Below are positions 35,615-47,579 of a DNA stretch of 64,000 bases, in pieces. The stretch covers positions 38,823,859-38,887,858 of the forward strand of contig OX155950.1 of assembly GCA_944548615.1 (NCBI GenBank). The letters run 5' to 3'. Under the pieces are notes generated by a model that made no database searches, had not been told where the DNA came from, and was given only the letters and a program-made list of their open reading frames with translations. The DNA comes from Micropterix aruncella. Taxonomy: Eukaryota; Arthropoda; Insecta; Lepidoptera; Micropterigidae. The position numbers and the translations under genes are program-made. The stretch's first letter is position 1. The number at the start of each line of letters is the position of its first letter.

Positions 35615-38064
35615 GTTAAGAGTTTCAAGGCGATAGGTGAGGGCAGCAAACCCCGCCCACCGCCCGGGCAGTTATAACGACGAGGGTCGTCTTGTCTGCC
35701 CGGGATGTCGTGCTACGACAACCCAGCGCGTACCAGAAGGGTAAAACGCGCAGGGGGTGAAATAGGGTAAACCACCCCCCCGTACCACCCCGAGAACCCT
35801 TTTATTAGAAAAATAAAAGGTATTTAATAAACAAAATAAAAATTTACAAAATATTACAAAATTTACCGAAGAAAAAAAAAAGAAAAACAACAATAGCATA
35901 AATTTAGGAGCCGGTAAGCGGGGTGGAGGACGCTCTAGAACAATGAAGATGAAGGTGCACTGTCCGTGGGCAGGTCTCGGAGCAGCCACGGGTGGGAGGA
36001 ATCCCTGGATCCTGCAAAGAACGAAACGCCCCTCGGGGCGGTAAAGAGACGGACACAAAGACGGGCACTTCGGGCTGGAAGTAGCCGCCGAATCACGCCA
36101 CCAAGGAAGAGGGTACCCCCTGGGGGGTATCCCGAAGCCTCATGCTTTCCCAAGAAGCCACCCAGTGCTCCACAAACTCGCCAAACGTCTGGAAGCAGCT
36201 CCTACAACTGACCAAATCCGGGTACCAAATCGGAGAACGCCCAACGCACGCGCCCACTGCATCCATCAATTTCTCCCGTGCAGCCGCTTGAATTGGGCAA
36301 AACCAAATTACGTGTTCCGCAGTTTGGCGACCATACCCACAGGCGCACCGGGGGTCATCGGCAAGTCCAAAGTCAAATAGTTTGGCTCTGAACTCTCCGT
36401 GGCCCCCAACCAGCTGCGTGGTATGGTGGTCGAACCGCAGAAACGAATTTGCCATCCGCACTGCGACGGACGGGAAAAAGCAATGGGTGATGCGGCCCGT
36501 ATCCCCGGCGTCCCATCTAGCCTGCCAGACACGCAAGGACTCCACCCGAATCAGGCGGGCAAACTCCCCAGCTCGGTGCGCCACCGGGTCGATCGATAGG
36601 CCATGAAGGACTACCGGCTCGCCCCGGCGGTACCGTGACAACGCTGCACGCTCCAGAATCTCCAGGTCAATCGGCAGAACGCCAGCGATGACGGGTAACG
36701 CAAGAGTGGACGTCGTTCTGTACGCCCCGGTCAGGGCCACGAGAGGGATGCGCTGTCCGCGCAGCAACGCGACACGCGTCGCCTCAGAAACAGCAGACTC
36801 CGTCCAAGCGCGTGCGGCATAAGTCGCACGCGGGACGAAGACGCCCTTATAGATAGTCATGACCGCCGGGAAACGAATTCCCCAGTCGGCCCGACTCACT
36901 CCGCGGAGCGCAAAGAATAGATCCCGGGATTTTTCGACTGTAATCTTTGCGTGCGAAAGAAAGGAAAGGGAAGCCGTAAGCGTCACCCCCAGGTATCGAA
37001 CGGTGGCCGGGAAGGATACCGGGCGACCGTTCATCCTGATGACAGGGTTCCGCTTAAGATGTCCCTTCAAAAGAAGCGCCTGAGTTTTCGTCGGAGAGAA
37101 GGTGAGTCTGTTTCGCTGACCCCAACCGAGGATCAGGTCCAGCGAGTCAGCCACCCTTCTTTCGACCTCTGCGCGACTTCTGCCGCCCACCAGGAGGAGA
37201 GCGTCGTCTGCATAAGCGCTGACGGTGCACCCCTCCGGGAAAGGTAGACCGCGGTAATCATCAAAGAGAATGTTCCAAAGGCTAGGACCCAACACTGACC
37301 CCTGTGGACAGCCCATAGTCGGGGTTTTGGTGACGCTGGTCGGGCCGTACCTCAGAGTGACAGATCTGTCTGAAAAGTAGCTCCTCACTACTTTCAACAA
37401 ATTGTTCGGGTACAGGCGGGCGCGAAGCTTGCATATAAGCATCGGCCACCACGCGTTGTCGAATGCACCGGAGATATCCAAAAATACGCCTACCACGTAG
37501 CGGCCGTCGTAGTTGCGGACCCAGTTCTTCGCAAACAGGATGGCGTCCTCCGTGCTTTTCCCTCGGGTAAAGCCAAACTGACGCTCGTTCTGGGGAGACA
37601 GAGTCCTCTCCAGCCGTTCGCGCACAAGCACTTCGAGCACCTTACCCATTATGGGAAGGAGCGTGATGGGCCTGTACGCTTTCGGATCCGAGCGCGGCTT
37701 ATCGTTACCTTTGGGAATCACCCGCAGGAGGCCAGCCTTCCAGCATAATGGGAAATGACCTTCCGTAATGCATTTCTGCATCAGGACAGTCACCTCCCAT
37801 CTTGCGAATTCCCACACCCACTTCACTATCAGACGTAAAGTTGTCTATCCACGGTGCCTTTCTGCGCGATAGCGACCCGATGATGGTGCCGACCTCGTCC
37901 GCTGTTACCTCTGACAGATCAGGTACGCGCGAGTCTACGGCAATAAGCCGCCGCAGCTGCGCGTGGTGGGGATCGTCATTGTCATTCCGATCCGATGGAC
38001 ACAAAGAACCGAGGAGAACTGAAAGAGTGCCTTCGGTGTCAAGCGGGGCGGAAGTACCCTCGAA
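35615..38064 (-). mobile_element. 5'-truncated R1-clade non-LTR retrotransposon
   Basis: This 2450-bp minus-strand element is flanked by 45-bp direct repeats (35570-35614 and 38065-38109; one A/G difference). The related uninterrupted repeat at 22981-23028 has the sequence once, so the duplication marks the insertion. It contains the RT domain, the C-terminal zinc-binding region and about 480 bp of 3' UTR ending without poly(A). The endonuclease domain and ORF1 are missing (5' truncation). The RT sequence (GCPQGSVLGPSLWNILFDD, AYADDALLLVGG) is R1/TRAS/SART-like. Confidence 0.85.
36093..38064 (-). pseudogene. R1-type ORF2: reverse transcriptase and C-terminal region
   Basis: The long frame (37826 to 36093, 577 codons from a GTG) covers most of RT. 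From that codon: PITLLPIMGKVLE at about 53-65, FGFTRGKSTEDAI near 84-96, the first catalytic Asp in FLDISGAFDNAW at 117, and YADD at 205-208. A zinc-binding CACGYG...H..WFC motif lies near 495-515. The N-terminal part of RT (RRLIAVDSRVPDLSEVTADE ... RRKAPWIDN) lies in another frame just upstream. The break is near 37828-37832, where two bases appear to be missing after FTSD. The otherwise long clean frame suggests modest age. Confidence 0.85.
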
Positions 38065-38530
38065 GCACCGTGCGGCGTAAGCCAATCGATTGTGCACTCT
38101 GACTAACAGTCGGGGGAGTCTGGAAGCAATACTGTTTCCTATGGAGCGGGGGTGGTTGCGGACCTTACAGCGACTGCTCTTGAAACGACCATCGGCTACC
38201 CAATCCTGGGCGAACAGCCGGGCAAAGAATGCCATGGTCCGCGATAGATTCGGTTTACACCGTTTCACCGCTTCGTAAGGGAGAGGACCGCGCAAGCAAC
38301 CTCGAACTCGTAACCAGTCCAAAGACCAGAGTAATCTGGTCGCAATTGGAAGTAAGGGCGTGAGTGTAAGCCCGCTGGGTAACATACCTGGTTATCTCGC
38401 GGATAAGGCGTTGGCCTCTTACGGGCATGTGACTGATCTTGACGGTGGACTGAAGACATAACGATCAACTTTCGTTATAACTTTCTAAGGTGACGGGTTC
38501 GCCCTTTGTAGTTGCTTATCAATAGAATAC
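38065..38530. repeat. Complex repeat, right part after the R1-clade element
   Basis: Begins with the 45-bp duplication and continues with text matching 23030-23110, then 22440-22760 (CATCGGCTACCCAATCCTGG, GGTCCGCGATAGATTCGG, CGCTTCGTAAGGGAGAG). The order is permuted relative to 22330-23290, as expected for pieces of a tandem array. A long open frame crossing 38064 mixes this repeat with the retroposon and is not a gene. Confidence 0.75.
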
Positions 38531-38664
38531 GTAGCGTCAGCATTACTCTATATGCCACAAAAATGAAGTCCATTATATTGCGAGGCACTTAAGACCGCGA
38601 TGCGTAATGGTTATCGACCAATGCGTACCGGCGTATTCGCAGGGACTTCATTCTTGTGACATGT

Positions 38665-38956
38665 ATTTTTTTTATTTTATTTTATTTTATTTTATTCGGT
38701 TAACAAACAGCGTTTATATATAACAAATACAACATATAACAATAAAACTATGACTAATTATATGTTAACACTATTAATCGTTAATACTATGTGTACATTA
38801 CATATCTCCGCTATTATACCTTATTTATACTTACATTTCTTTAACAAGGATTTACGGATAGACAAAGAGAAAGAACAAAAAACAAATGAGAATGAAGTTT
38901 TAAGAATGAAATTTTAAGATTATAACCATTATTAATTATTAATTATTTTATGGTTA
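38665..38956 (-). repeat. Probable retroposon 3' end with (AATAA)n tail
   Basis: On the minus strand the stretch ends in an (AATAA)n run at about 38670-38697 next to TACATGTCACAAG. A simple pentanucleotide tail is typical of a non-LTR 3' end. No coding part identified. Confidence 0.4.
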
Positions 38957-39003
38957 CAGCCTTACTCCATACGTAATTATTAATTACGTATGCAGTAAGG
39001 CTG
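38957..39003. repeat. 47-bp near-perfect palindrome
   Basis: The arms CAGCCTTACTCCATACGTAA... (38957-38979) and 38981-39003 are inverted copies with one mismatch in 23, separated by a single T. Confidence 0.75.
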
Positions 39004-39486
39004 ACGCCACGCGTTCTACTGCTAAGCAATATTACCATTTGTTTCGAGTTCTATATTGTATCCACTATCTACTGATGAATTTTCATTTTTTCCAAAACAC
39101 TTTACACATTTCTCCGGAACCTGGCCTGCTGGCGCTGCTGTGGTCACAATACTGTCTGATCTGGAAGTATCAGCTTTTACAAAACGCTTGCACTTTTTGT
39201 CGCTGGCTCGCCAACTACTAGAGGGACCGAAGAGACGCCGTGCTCTTTTGTACCCGAAACTTGCGTAAATGGAATCGTGAGCTCCCGGCGCGGCCGCTTT
39301 CAATGTTTTAATTAAATTTGCTATAAAGCCTAGCGTCGCGATTAAATCTGGGGATTATTGATTTTAGAAATTTGAAGGTATGTTACTGCGCATTAGTTCA
39401 TCCCTGAAAACGCAAAATTTGTTTTTTTTTTCGTATTTCCATTCCTTTGTGACGTATGTCCGAATATTTTGAGGATTAACAGAGGT
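39004..39486. other. Unassigned region
   Basis: Holds a 93-codon minus-strand frame (39022-39303) with no recognisable domain. No gene supported. Confidence 0.3.
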
Positions 39487-39719
39487 TTCCACAAGTTAAT
39501 ATGCTGTCGCTTGAGGATCGGCGAACTGCTGCGGATATGACTGCGCTACATGACATCATCAATGGGACGCTGGATAGCCCATACATAGTTTCGAGCATCG
39601 CTCTGAAGGTGCCGCAACGTAAAACCCGATCCATACAGTTATTCGAGCCCCCGAGACGACATTCTAACTACACGCGCAATTCAATGCTTAACCGATTGCC
39701 ACGTACGTATAATGATTAA
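39487..39719 (+). pseudogene. Jockey/CR1-like LINE ORF2 C-terminus
   Basis: Reads LSLEDRRTAADMTALHDIIN, GTLDSPYIVSSIALKVPQRK, TRSIQLFEPPRRHSNYTRNS and MLNRLPRTYND, then stop. This is the LxxRRxxxDlxxLyKllNgxxDsP...vP.r.tR...lF...NxxLnRl...N pattern of retroposon RT tails. A related but different tail is at 63690-64000. The rest of the element is missing. Confidence 0.75.
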
Positions 39720-40899
39720 TTCACAGGGCTTGACATTTATAGTAAAAACAAAATTAACTTCAAATCGGCAGTACGAACCGCCTTGAAGCTGCAGCGACAA
39801 CTGCCAGTAATTATTGATTTGTAATATGTATGTATAAATATAATATAACTTATATATGTATTCCCATTTACTTATTTTCAATTTATGTTGTATAAGTTTA
39901 TATGTTTGCGGTTAACTCTACAACTTTTGCGGGCATTTGATTAATAAATATTTAAGGATATATTGTATTTTTTGTTTCATAATTTAGTTTGTAAAATATT
40001 TTTCAAATAATATCGAACGGCGTAAGTTATACTCTGCATAAGAACATATTTTTTAAAGAATTATGTATCTAATTATAAGTTCATGCTGTTACTTAACTAA
40101 ATAAATAAAATTAAATTTAAAAATATTAAGTTTTTTTTCACTTAATAAAAAGGCAGTACTTATTATATGCGAGGGTCATTCAGCAAGTAAGGTTACAATT
40201 ACTCCTGAGGCCGGGGTTTCTTTTTTGTTTTAAAGTTGGTGGAACTGGTTTGTATGGGTTTTCTAACTGTCCGTTTGATCCCGCGTGTTTGTCGGCCATT
40301 TTGTCCAGACACAGTAAATTCTTCCGATGGAGAGGTCGTCGCGAACTCCCGCCAACTCCCTCCGTGCGAGATCCGAGCGAGGAAGCATTTTTTGACTTTG
40401 CAGAACTATCGAGGGGAGGAATGAGGGAGGGACAAGAAAAGACGGGATGGTGGGGGAGGGAGGGGGGTCATACATGAGTTGAGTAAAGGTCTCTTAAAGA
40501 TTTTTTAAACCCGCTCAGGTTTTCGAGATGTCTTATGTGCGAAGGCACGGAATTTCAGTCGGGCCACCTGCACAGCGAAAGAGCTGAGCATGAAAGTTGT
40601 TTAATTCTGAGGTATGGGTAAAAGCGCCAAAAAAAGATTATACAATTAAGTAAGCATGTTTGACTTTAGTACACGGAAGAGTTAGGCGAGTATGTGAAAA
40701 TCCCGACATCGGCTACTGGGGTGTCACTCTTTTTGCCTGCGGAAGGTCGATATGTGATCAAACTTCTTCAGGGAATAAAAAAAACAAATACAGGCATTTT
40801 GAATCCTTTCCACCTTATCGAGTAGTTCTTTATCGGTAGTTTATTATCAGTAAAGAAAACGATTGTACCATTCGGCATTTAATATAAAGAGACTTGCAA
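39720..40899. other. Unassigned region
   Basis: AT-rich to about 40180, then a GC-richer patch (40230-40480) with short overlapping frames lacking domains. The segment from about 40600 may be decayed 3' sequence of the adjacent minus-strand Jockey-like element. Confidence 0.35.
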
Positions 40900-41827
40900 G
40901 TACTTGCAAATAATAAAGACGTGCAAATTCTTTACGACTGACCTGAGTTACTTGAGAACGCACTGATAAGCTTTCGTCAATGAGCAGGCCCAGGTCATTC
41001 ACAGTGCTGCTGTAAGGGGCAACGACGTTGTCGATATTAATAAAAGGGAGTTTATTTTTATATTTGGCAATAAGTGAGCGACTTGCGATGACGATTGCCT
41101 GGGTTTTTGACGGATTAAGAAGCAGGCCATGGTTAGAAGACCATTATTATTATTATTATTATTATTTATTCGGTAGCCGGCGACTGGGGAGGGGGTCACC
41201 CTTGCATCCAATACGCTGCTGTCGGTACCGCTGGATCTCGTACTCCATTCACGATCCGCTTCCATTCTTGACGATTTTTTGATACGTCTCGAGCATCCCT
41301 AGCCGATAATCGTTGATTCTTAAGGTCGTCTTTGATGTTATTTAGCCAGGTTTTCTTCGGCGCCGATCCCTGAATTCTCCATTCTGTCGGACGGTCTCCC
41401 CAAAGAACTATACGTGGCAAGCCATAATCGTTCATTCGGCGAACATGGCCGAGCCATCGTAGTCGACGTTTTTGTACGTCCTCTTCAATCGTTGTTAGTA
41501 GATGGCATCTTTCTCTAATGGTCTCGTTTCGAATTCGGTCGCGGAGTGAGACACCAAGAATCTGCCTCAAGCATCTCATATGGAAGACTTCGAACTTCGG
41601 TTAGGGGACCATACCGCTACCGAATTTAAATCGTAGTTTAATGCGGTTATAGGAATGGATGTGTCCATGGGAGCGAAACCAGCATAGAGTTGAACGTCGT
41701 CGGCATATAGACGGTATTTACATGTAAAAAATTCAGAGATGGAGATAGTAAATAAGCAGAAAATTAGATGTAATAAAATTTCACCTTGGGGCACACCAGC
41801 GATAATGTTCGCCCAACTCGAGAGCAA
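40900..41827 (-). pseudogene. Jockey-like LINE RT fragment, split by an inserted element
   Basis: Upstream half (41827-41613): IIAGVPQGEILLHLIF, YRLYADDVQLYAGFAP and NYDLNSVAVWS. These include a degenerate GVPQGS box and the YADD catalytic motif. Downstream half (41144-40900): NGLLLNPSKTQAIVIASRSL, LPFINIDNVVAPYSSTVNDL and GLLIDESLSVRSQVTQVSRK. The two halves form one RT interrupted by the 454-bp insertion at 41145-41598. Frame damage elsewhere makes it a relic. Confidence 0.8.
41145..41598 (-). mobile_element. RTE-like LINE 3' fragment inserted in the Jockey-like element
   Basis: The minus-strand frame encodes the RTE-like tail (ILGVSLRDRIRNETIRERCH, RRLRWLGHVRRMNDYGLPRI, KKTWLNNIKDDLKNQRLSAR, EWKRIVNGVRDPAVPTAAYW) and ends with an (AAT)n 3' tail at about 41145-41170. 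It is flanked by 14-bp direct repeats, GGTTAGAAGACCAT (41131-41144) and GGTTAGGGGACCAT (41599-41612), two mismatches. The nested order is therefore clear: Jockey-like first, this later. Confidence 0.85.
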
Positions 41828-43425
41828 GTTCTTTCCTCGCGTCCGTCCTAATAATCAAACAGTTAAAATGTGGAAAAATTAACTATTTAAGAGGGTCCCG
41901 AGCCTATGCCGTTACACAAATGTAGGTAATTTACGCTTGCCGGCAGCGGCCACGCACGTGTGTAAATCGCATACATTGACAACGCTGAACAGACGGTCGC
42001 GCGCCAAAGCGAAGTAACCTGCGTTTTATAATTTTATTGCTCATTGCAAATAACAAAAACTGCAAATTGTGATAAAAGCAAATCCTTTTGCACACGTATT
42101 TATTAGACCAAAATAGTCGATTTAACCCGCCGTTGCGGACTCAAAATAGCGGCCGTTTTTCAAGATGGCCGCTAATAAACCAAAATGATTTTTCTTATGC
42201 TGATTTTAATGACCCATGGGCCTTTTCGGCTATTTTGGGGTCGTATATTTCAAATATGGCAATAAAAATAACTTTAGTTAATTTTGAACAAGATTATAAA
42301 CATTTTTAACGAGTATTTACTTTTACGATTACGTTACCGTTATGTTATACGCGTCTTTTTCGAGTATTTGCACACTGGAAAAGATGAATCTAAAGTCAAA
42401 ACTGTCAAAAAAGTCAAACGGGAGAGTAATTTTGTGTATGCTGTAAGTAATTTCTGAAATTTGCTACCCAGAAAACATGGAAAATTTTAACTATATATAG
42501 AATATGTGAATTGGTCTTTGACTTCGAATTTGTAGTCGCTGACCCCAAATATGACGACTACGTGTGTTTTGAACAACCTTTGAACGTATTTTGAACCGAT
42601 TTGAACATATTTGTATCTTTGGCCAGACAACTTACACATGCGAATTCGATTCGCATGATGTTAATTCGATGATTTGACATTTTATAGTGGATTAGCGAAG
42701 CAAACGATCATTAGAAAATATAGCAAAAATAAACGAAACGAAATGGGCATTCTTGACACGACCACGAGCTAACATTACCGGCCAGAACTATACTTTGGAC
42801 GGATATGAACCTGCTGACCGTCTGGCTTAACTGCTCGACATGTAATTTCCGGTCGTTCGAGCATTTATTGCACGACGGACGTCTAGTAGCTAGTATGGGG
42901 CGGTAATATTTATAGAAACGTGCATTTATGATGCCTTAATACTGACCATGTACTGAATCAAAATTTTGTGGACAAATACTACCTATTTCAGTCAGCTGTC
43001 TTTTCCTTGTTTACCTATTCTTCATCTTAAACTTACCGAATAAGAAAATCTATGGGAAACAATTTTTAGGAAATACAAGTATTTCCTTAGGAATTAAAAA
43101 CTAGTCAGTAAAGTATACTTTATTACGATCATCACTCATGCAAGATAGATTTAGACCTTACAGCCTACGTTTTAATATGCGTGTGAAATTTTTAATTAAA
43201 AAAAAACAAAAAAAAACAAATCTGAACTCTCAAAGACTGCAGAATAGAGCTGCCGACAGAGTTCTCTCCGGCATATTGCTAAATTTACACATGCCAAGCT
43301 AATATGGCTAACTGACTATATGGATGAAAACGACTATTCTAAAAATGGTTCAGTGCTCAACTTTACAAGAAAAAATAAATTTTGTAATTGTATATTACAT
43401 GAGATCACAAAGATTGAACCCAGAT
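41828..43425. other. Unassigned region
   Basis: No gene supported. Around 43225-43440 a plus-strand reading (HAKLIWLTDYMDENDY, LNFTRKNKFCNCILHEITK) hints at a decayed element, not assignable. Confidence 0.35.
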
Positions 43426-43475
43426 AGCCCGTTCTATGGGTACTCCTCGCTGGAGGAGAACCCATAGAAAGGGCT
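43426..43475. repeat. 50-bp hairpin
   Basis: 23-nt arms (AGCCCGTTCTATGGGTACTC... at 43426-43448, partner 43453-43475) pair at 21 of 23 positions around a GCTG loop. Confidence 0.7.
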
Positions 43476-43779
43476 ACACTGTAAACCTACTGACTGTCAC
43501 ACTTGGGTTATATATTTGATAATGTTACATAACATTTAAAGTAGTGAAAGGATTAGAGGCTTGTTATTTATACTGTGGAACGGGTCTAGGACTAGTTAGG
43601 CGACGTTGATTGGAAGAAATGATTAGCTACTTTGCTCTCTGTTTTGCTACTGTTTACATTGAAGCATCTAATAGTGCAAATGCAAATGCAATAATATACT
43701 CTAGTTAATAATATTGTGAATACTTTAAATAAATTAAATAAACAAGTAAATTATTAAAAAGGATATAAAACACGACTGC

Positions 43780-44360
43780 TTTTGTTTTATTATTTTTAAG
43801 CTATTGCATAGCTTTTATCGCGGGCCTTAGGCCAGCGCGGCGACCGAATGAAGAAATTTCTTAACGAAAATTAATGATTTTAAACTGATAATTACGTCTA
43901 AACGAGTACTGCTTACGATTCGAAAAAAATATATGTTAAACAAGAACATTTTCCTAATATTCTTAGCTTTGAATACTTTAGATTTTGTTTATATTACATA
44001 GTGTAATTATTTTGTGAAATTAGGTCTAACCGAACACAAAAACGACTACTACGCAAATACTATCTGGCGTATTATTATGAAACCTGCACCACTTGATAGA
44101 TAATTTAATTATCTATCTTTTTATCTACGATTTTTTTTCGAATAAGCCGGTTTTTTTGCTTTATCGAATAAAAAATTCGTGCGCGGCGCTCTATCGGAAG
44201 ACATCGCAGCCGCAAATGATACGGAATAATTTAAACGTTTTCCGATAGAGCGCAGTTATTTGATATCAGAAAAAATAAAATAAATAAATAAATATAATTG
44301 CATAAGTTGTTAAAAATGCTATGCAATAGCTTTACCGCGGCAGTCCCCGAGTGCCACACG
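43780..44360. mobile_element. Possible MITE with inverted-repeat ends
   Basis: GCTATTGCATAGC followed by TTTTATCGCGGG near 43800-43825 has the inverted or related partner GCTATGCAATAGC followed by TTTACCGCGG near 44320-44340. Inside, GCGCTCTATCGGAA (44186-44199) is perfectly inverted at 44240-44253. Non-coding, about 0.55 kb. Boundaries and target duplication not resolved. Confidence 0.4.
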
Positions 44361-45329
44361 TATTTTTTTTTATTTTATTTCGGTTGCTTGTGAAATATGT
44401 ATGGTTTATGTTTTATTCATACAGATACATACATATTTTCGGAATATACTCAATCAGATCTTTCGTTTAACATTATCATTTGGAGAATTGGATATTTATA
44501 CAACTATTAACCTGATATTTGGATATTTTATAATGACATAACAATTCTATTAATAATGCATACTTCTCATTTAGTGCGTGCGTTTAGTAGTTATGGTGGA
44601 CTAAAGAAACGGAAAACATACTTAAATGAACCCTGAACACTCCTTTTTTGTTGGGTAGCCGTGTAATAAATAAAATTAATGTGTTTTATTACTGCTGTGA
44701 CAGTAAGAAGTGATTTCGGGTTAATGTATATAGTGCTGACTCTTAATAAAGATCAAGAGAACCGTTAAACTACATCGAAATCAGTGCATCGTCAGTCGGG
44801 CACAGTTGTTTGCCTTAATTCCCCGCGGTAGTTACTGCAGCGAAAATGGCTTCGGCTTATAAATGCAGCTGTGTTTATTTTTTATTTTCAGTAGTAAAAT
44901 TTATTCCGCGTTATAAAACACTTCGACAGCCTGGAATCGTAAAAAAATAACACCTTAAACCAAAATAAAACGAAAAACAAGTGCGAGGAAAGAGCCGCTG
45001 TCAGGCTCGGAGTGCGGTCCTTATTGTTTCTTGCGACCGGCCGCGGCGTGAATTTGTCGCTCTCCCCGTTCGTCGGGTTGACCGCTCCGCAACGGACCGC
45101 TGTGAGAGAAAGGCCTGAGAAAGTTTTCAACGCCTACCATCGTTCAACTCCCACTTTGTAAATGCGCAGGGGGAGTGGGCTTGAGAGAGCCTTTTTTCGC
45201 CTTGAGTGGGAATTAAAGTAACTTTGTTTATTTACACTTAAGTGTAACGAATATCGAATCGCAGTACTTATCATTGCTATGAACATATCATTGCTTTTAA
45301 AATACTGTGGCGTCTTCGCCACAACGAAT
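44361..45329. other. Unassigned region
   Basis: AT-rich, then GC-rich near 44980-45120. No recognisable domain in either strand. Confidence 0.35.
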
Positions 45330-45870
45330 TGTCCACCCCAGAGACCATATTTAAATATGCGCTACTGGCCTGCAGAATAATGTGGCCATACATAACGGCT
45401 GAAATGTTGCCAGCGCAAGTAACACGCATACTGAGCTAGGAAACCGTTCGCTCATTCGGTTGTAATTAAACACATAAGGGGTAATAATATTATCGGACGA
45501 GTCCGTAAGCCGCGGCTTATGAACGCGACTGAAAAGTAAGCACAGTCGTTTGGGACGCGGCTTGCAGATCTCTATCGGACGTCCGAAGCCTCAAGGTCAC
45601 GTCCGCGACTGACGTACGATAATGTGCACGGCTCAATAGAAATTCATTACATAGATAGCATTTAAGTCGCGTCGATAAGCCGCGACTGATGGAAGCGTCC
45701 GATAATATATTTACCCCTTTACGGATCAGACACTGCGTTTCATTACCCCGCACCATAGTGAGCACCCATGGTGAGCACCGCGCCCATGGGTGCGGCCTCT
45801 CGATTCGACCTAATGATAATGTAATTAGGTTCCTGGGGCCTAATCTTAGAAATGGTGACCCCGACGTGAA
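45330..45870 (+). mobile_element. Probable BEL/Pao LTR remnant with primer binding site
   Basis: ATGGTGACCCCGACGTGAA at 45852-45870 matches the primer-site context I associate with insect BEL/Pao elements. The preceding 0.5 kb, from about TGTCCACCCCAGAGACC at 45330, would be the LTR. It contains repeated GCCGCGGCTTATGAACGCGAC / GCCGCGACTGATGG echoes. No internal coding follows, so it would be a 5' fragment. Confidence 0.45.
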
Positions 45871-47579
45871 ATTGGCGTTTTTAAAACCCCATAGACTTAA
45901 AAAAAGCAACATTACAGTTTTTTTTAATATTATTTTATTATTATTCAGGAAACATACAGCTGTCTCAATACATAACGTATAAAATTACTAAATTTCAAGG
46001 ACACCGTTAATTACATATTTCCACTTGAATATTTCATTTGTTTTAAATAAAAAAACTTAGAAGAAATTGGGATGAGAGGAGTTATAATAAATAAATAAAT
46101 ATTTTTGAATACAAGTTATATAATATAAGCCAATAGATTTGTCAACAACGTCATTAGACACTGCTATCTTATTTTTCTTATTCTTTTTTATGATGTGGCA
46201 ATGCACCGAAATGTAGGTGAGTTATGCCAGACACCGCTTTTTTAAGAGCGATAGATGACGTGTTTAATACATCAATATCGCTGTGTGATAGATATTTTAT
46301 TTACATTAGAAATATACTAGTTTTGTGCCTCATTAGTGCCAACCTGTGGAAGGTTGAAAGAAGGGCACCGTTTGACAAGTAAGAACGTGTAGTAATATTA
46401 TGTTCTATAAGTACACGGAATTACATTTGTGTAATTACATAAGTACGCGGAAAGATTACATTCCAAATAGACCTGAGCAATCGATTCAACCTCTCAATAA
46501 CGTATGGTAGAAACCACATCTGAGAATTATGTTCTGGATTGTAACGATTGAAGCCAATGAAAACTAGCTGCTTCGTAGTAATTAAGAAATTCAACGTATA
46601 AAACATTGGATAGACTATTGAATGAACTACGAAAATTATATAGCTTTTATTTTAGGTCACTTTAAAACTAAATGTGTACATTACAATGACGAGAATTATA
46701 TGCAAGACACCAAAAGATATACATTCAATAGCATCTGTCACAAATTATGTAATTTACTCTTGTCCAAGATTCATTCTTCCAAGATTTATTCCAAGATGCA
46801 TTTATCCAATTACCACACATCAAAAGAAGTAATCGAGCTGGTTTCTCAAATCCTCTTTTTCTAAAAACACTGATTTGAAAGAACTTCGAAAATGACGCTT
46901 TGTGAGAGAGATTATATTTTCATAATTATGATGATTGGAAATGCTAATGTGTAGCTCATCGCATAGGCATTCTAATTATACGTCACTGGCCCAGAGGAAT
47001 CAAGAAAAATCGAAATTAGTTATTGAAAATAATTTTTTTTTGTCGAAAACATGTAAAGAAGCGCGGCGCAGTAAGAGTTTACGAAACGAATTTCGTACTG
47101 TCGAATCCCAACAAATGATGTTTGTTGCCAACTAGTGCAACTTAATCAGCACTGGCTCAGCAAGGTGCGCAACAGTTTCCTTCACCAAAGCCTCTTTTAA
47201 TATAATAAAGTACCAGTGCATATTAGAAGTCTTGGAGAGAACCAATTCAAAAAAATAAATGCCAATAGCTTAGCCAAGAATCCAAAATATGACTTAACCC
47301 ATGGTGACTTAACGCACGCGTTTAGGCGTTTTTCGTATTATCCGTATTATATCCGTATTTATTTTATTATCGGCGGTTTTTTTAAATCAGCACCGTCAGT
47401 TTTTGATGCCCCCTCTGCTCTACTTATTTCGCGCAAGTTTGGACGAGCTTGATCGAGTGTTGTTCTAGCAAAACTTTTCCCTATGGCAGCCGACTGACCG
47501 CGTTTATATTATCTTAGCTAAATTTATCAAAATAAAGGCAACTACGGATATTTCAACGTGAGAATAGAATATAATATAA
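45871..47579. other. Unassigned region
   Basis: AT-rich DNA with several short open frames (for example 46622-46864, 46935-47135, 47216-47452) without recognisable domains. Confidence 0.35.

Noticed and set aside
35615..38064. Telomere-targeted TRAS/SART insertion
   Set aside because: RT is of that general clade, but no TTAGG arrays flank it; the target is the complex repeat.
37705..38385. 226-codon frame as a single gene
   Set aside because: It crosses the R1 element's 5' truncation point at 38064 and mixes retroposon with flanking repeat.
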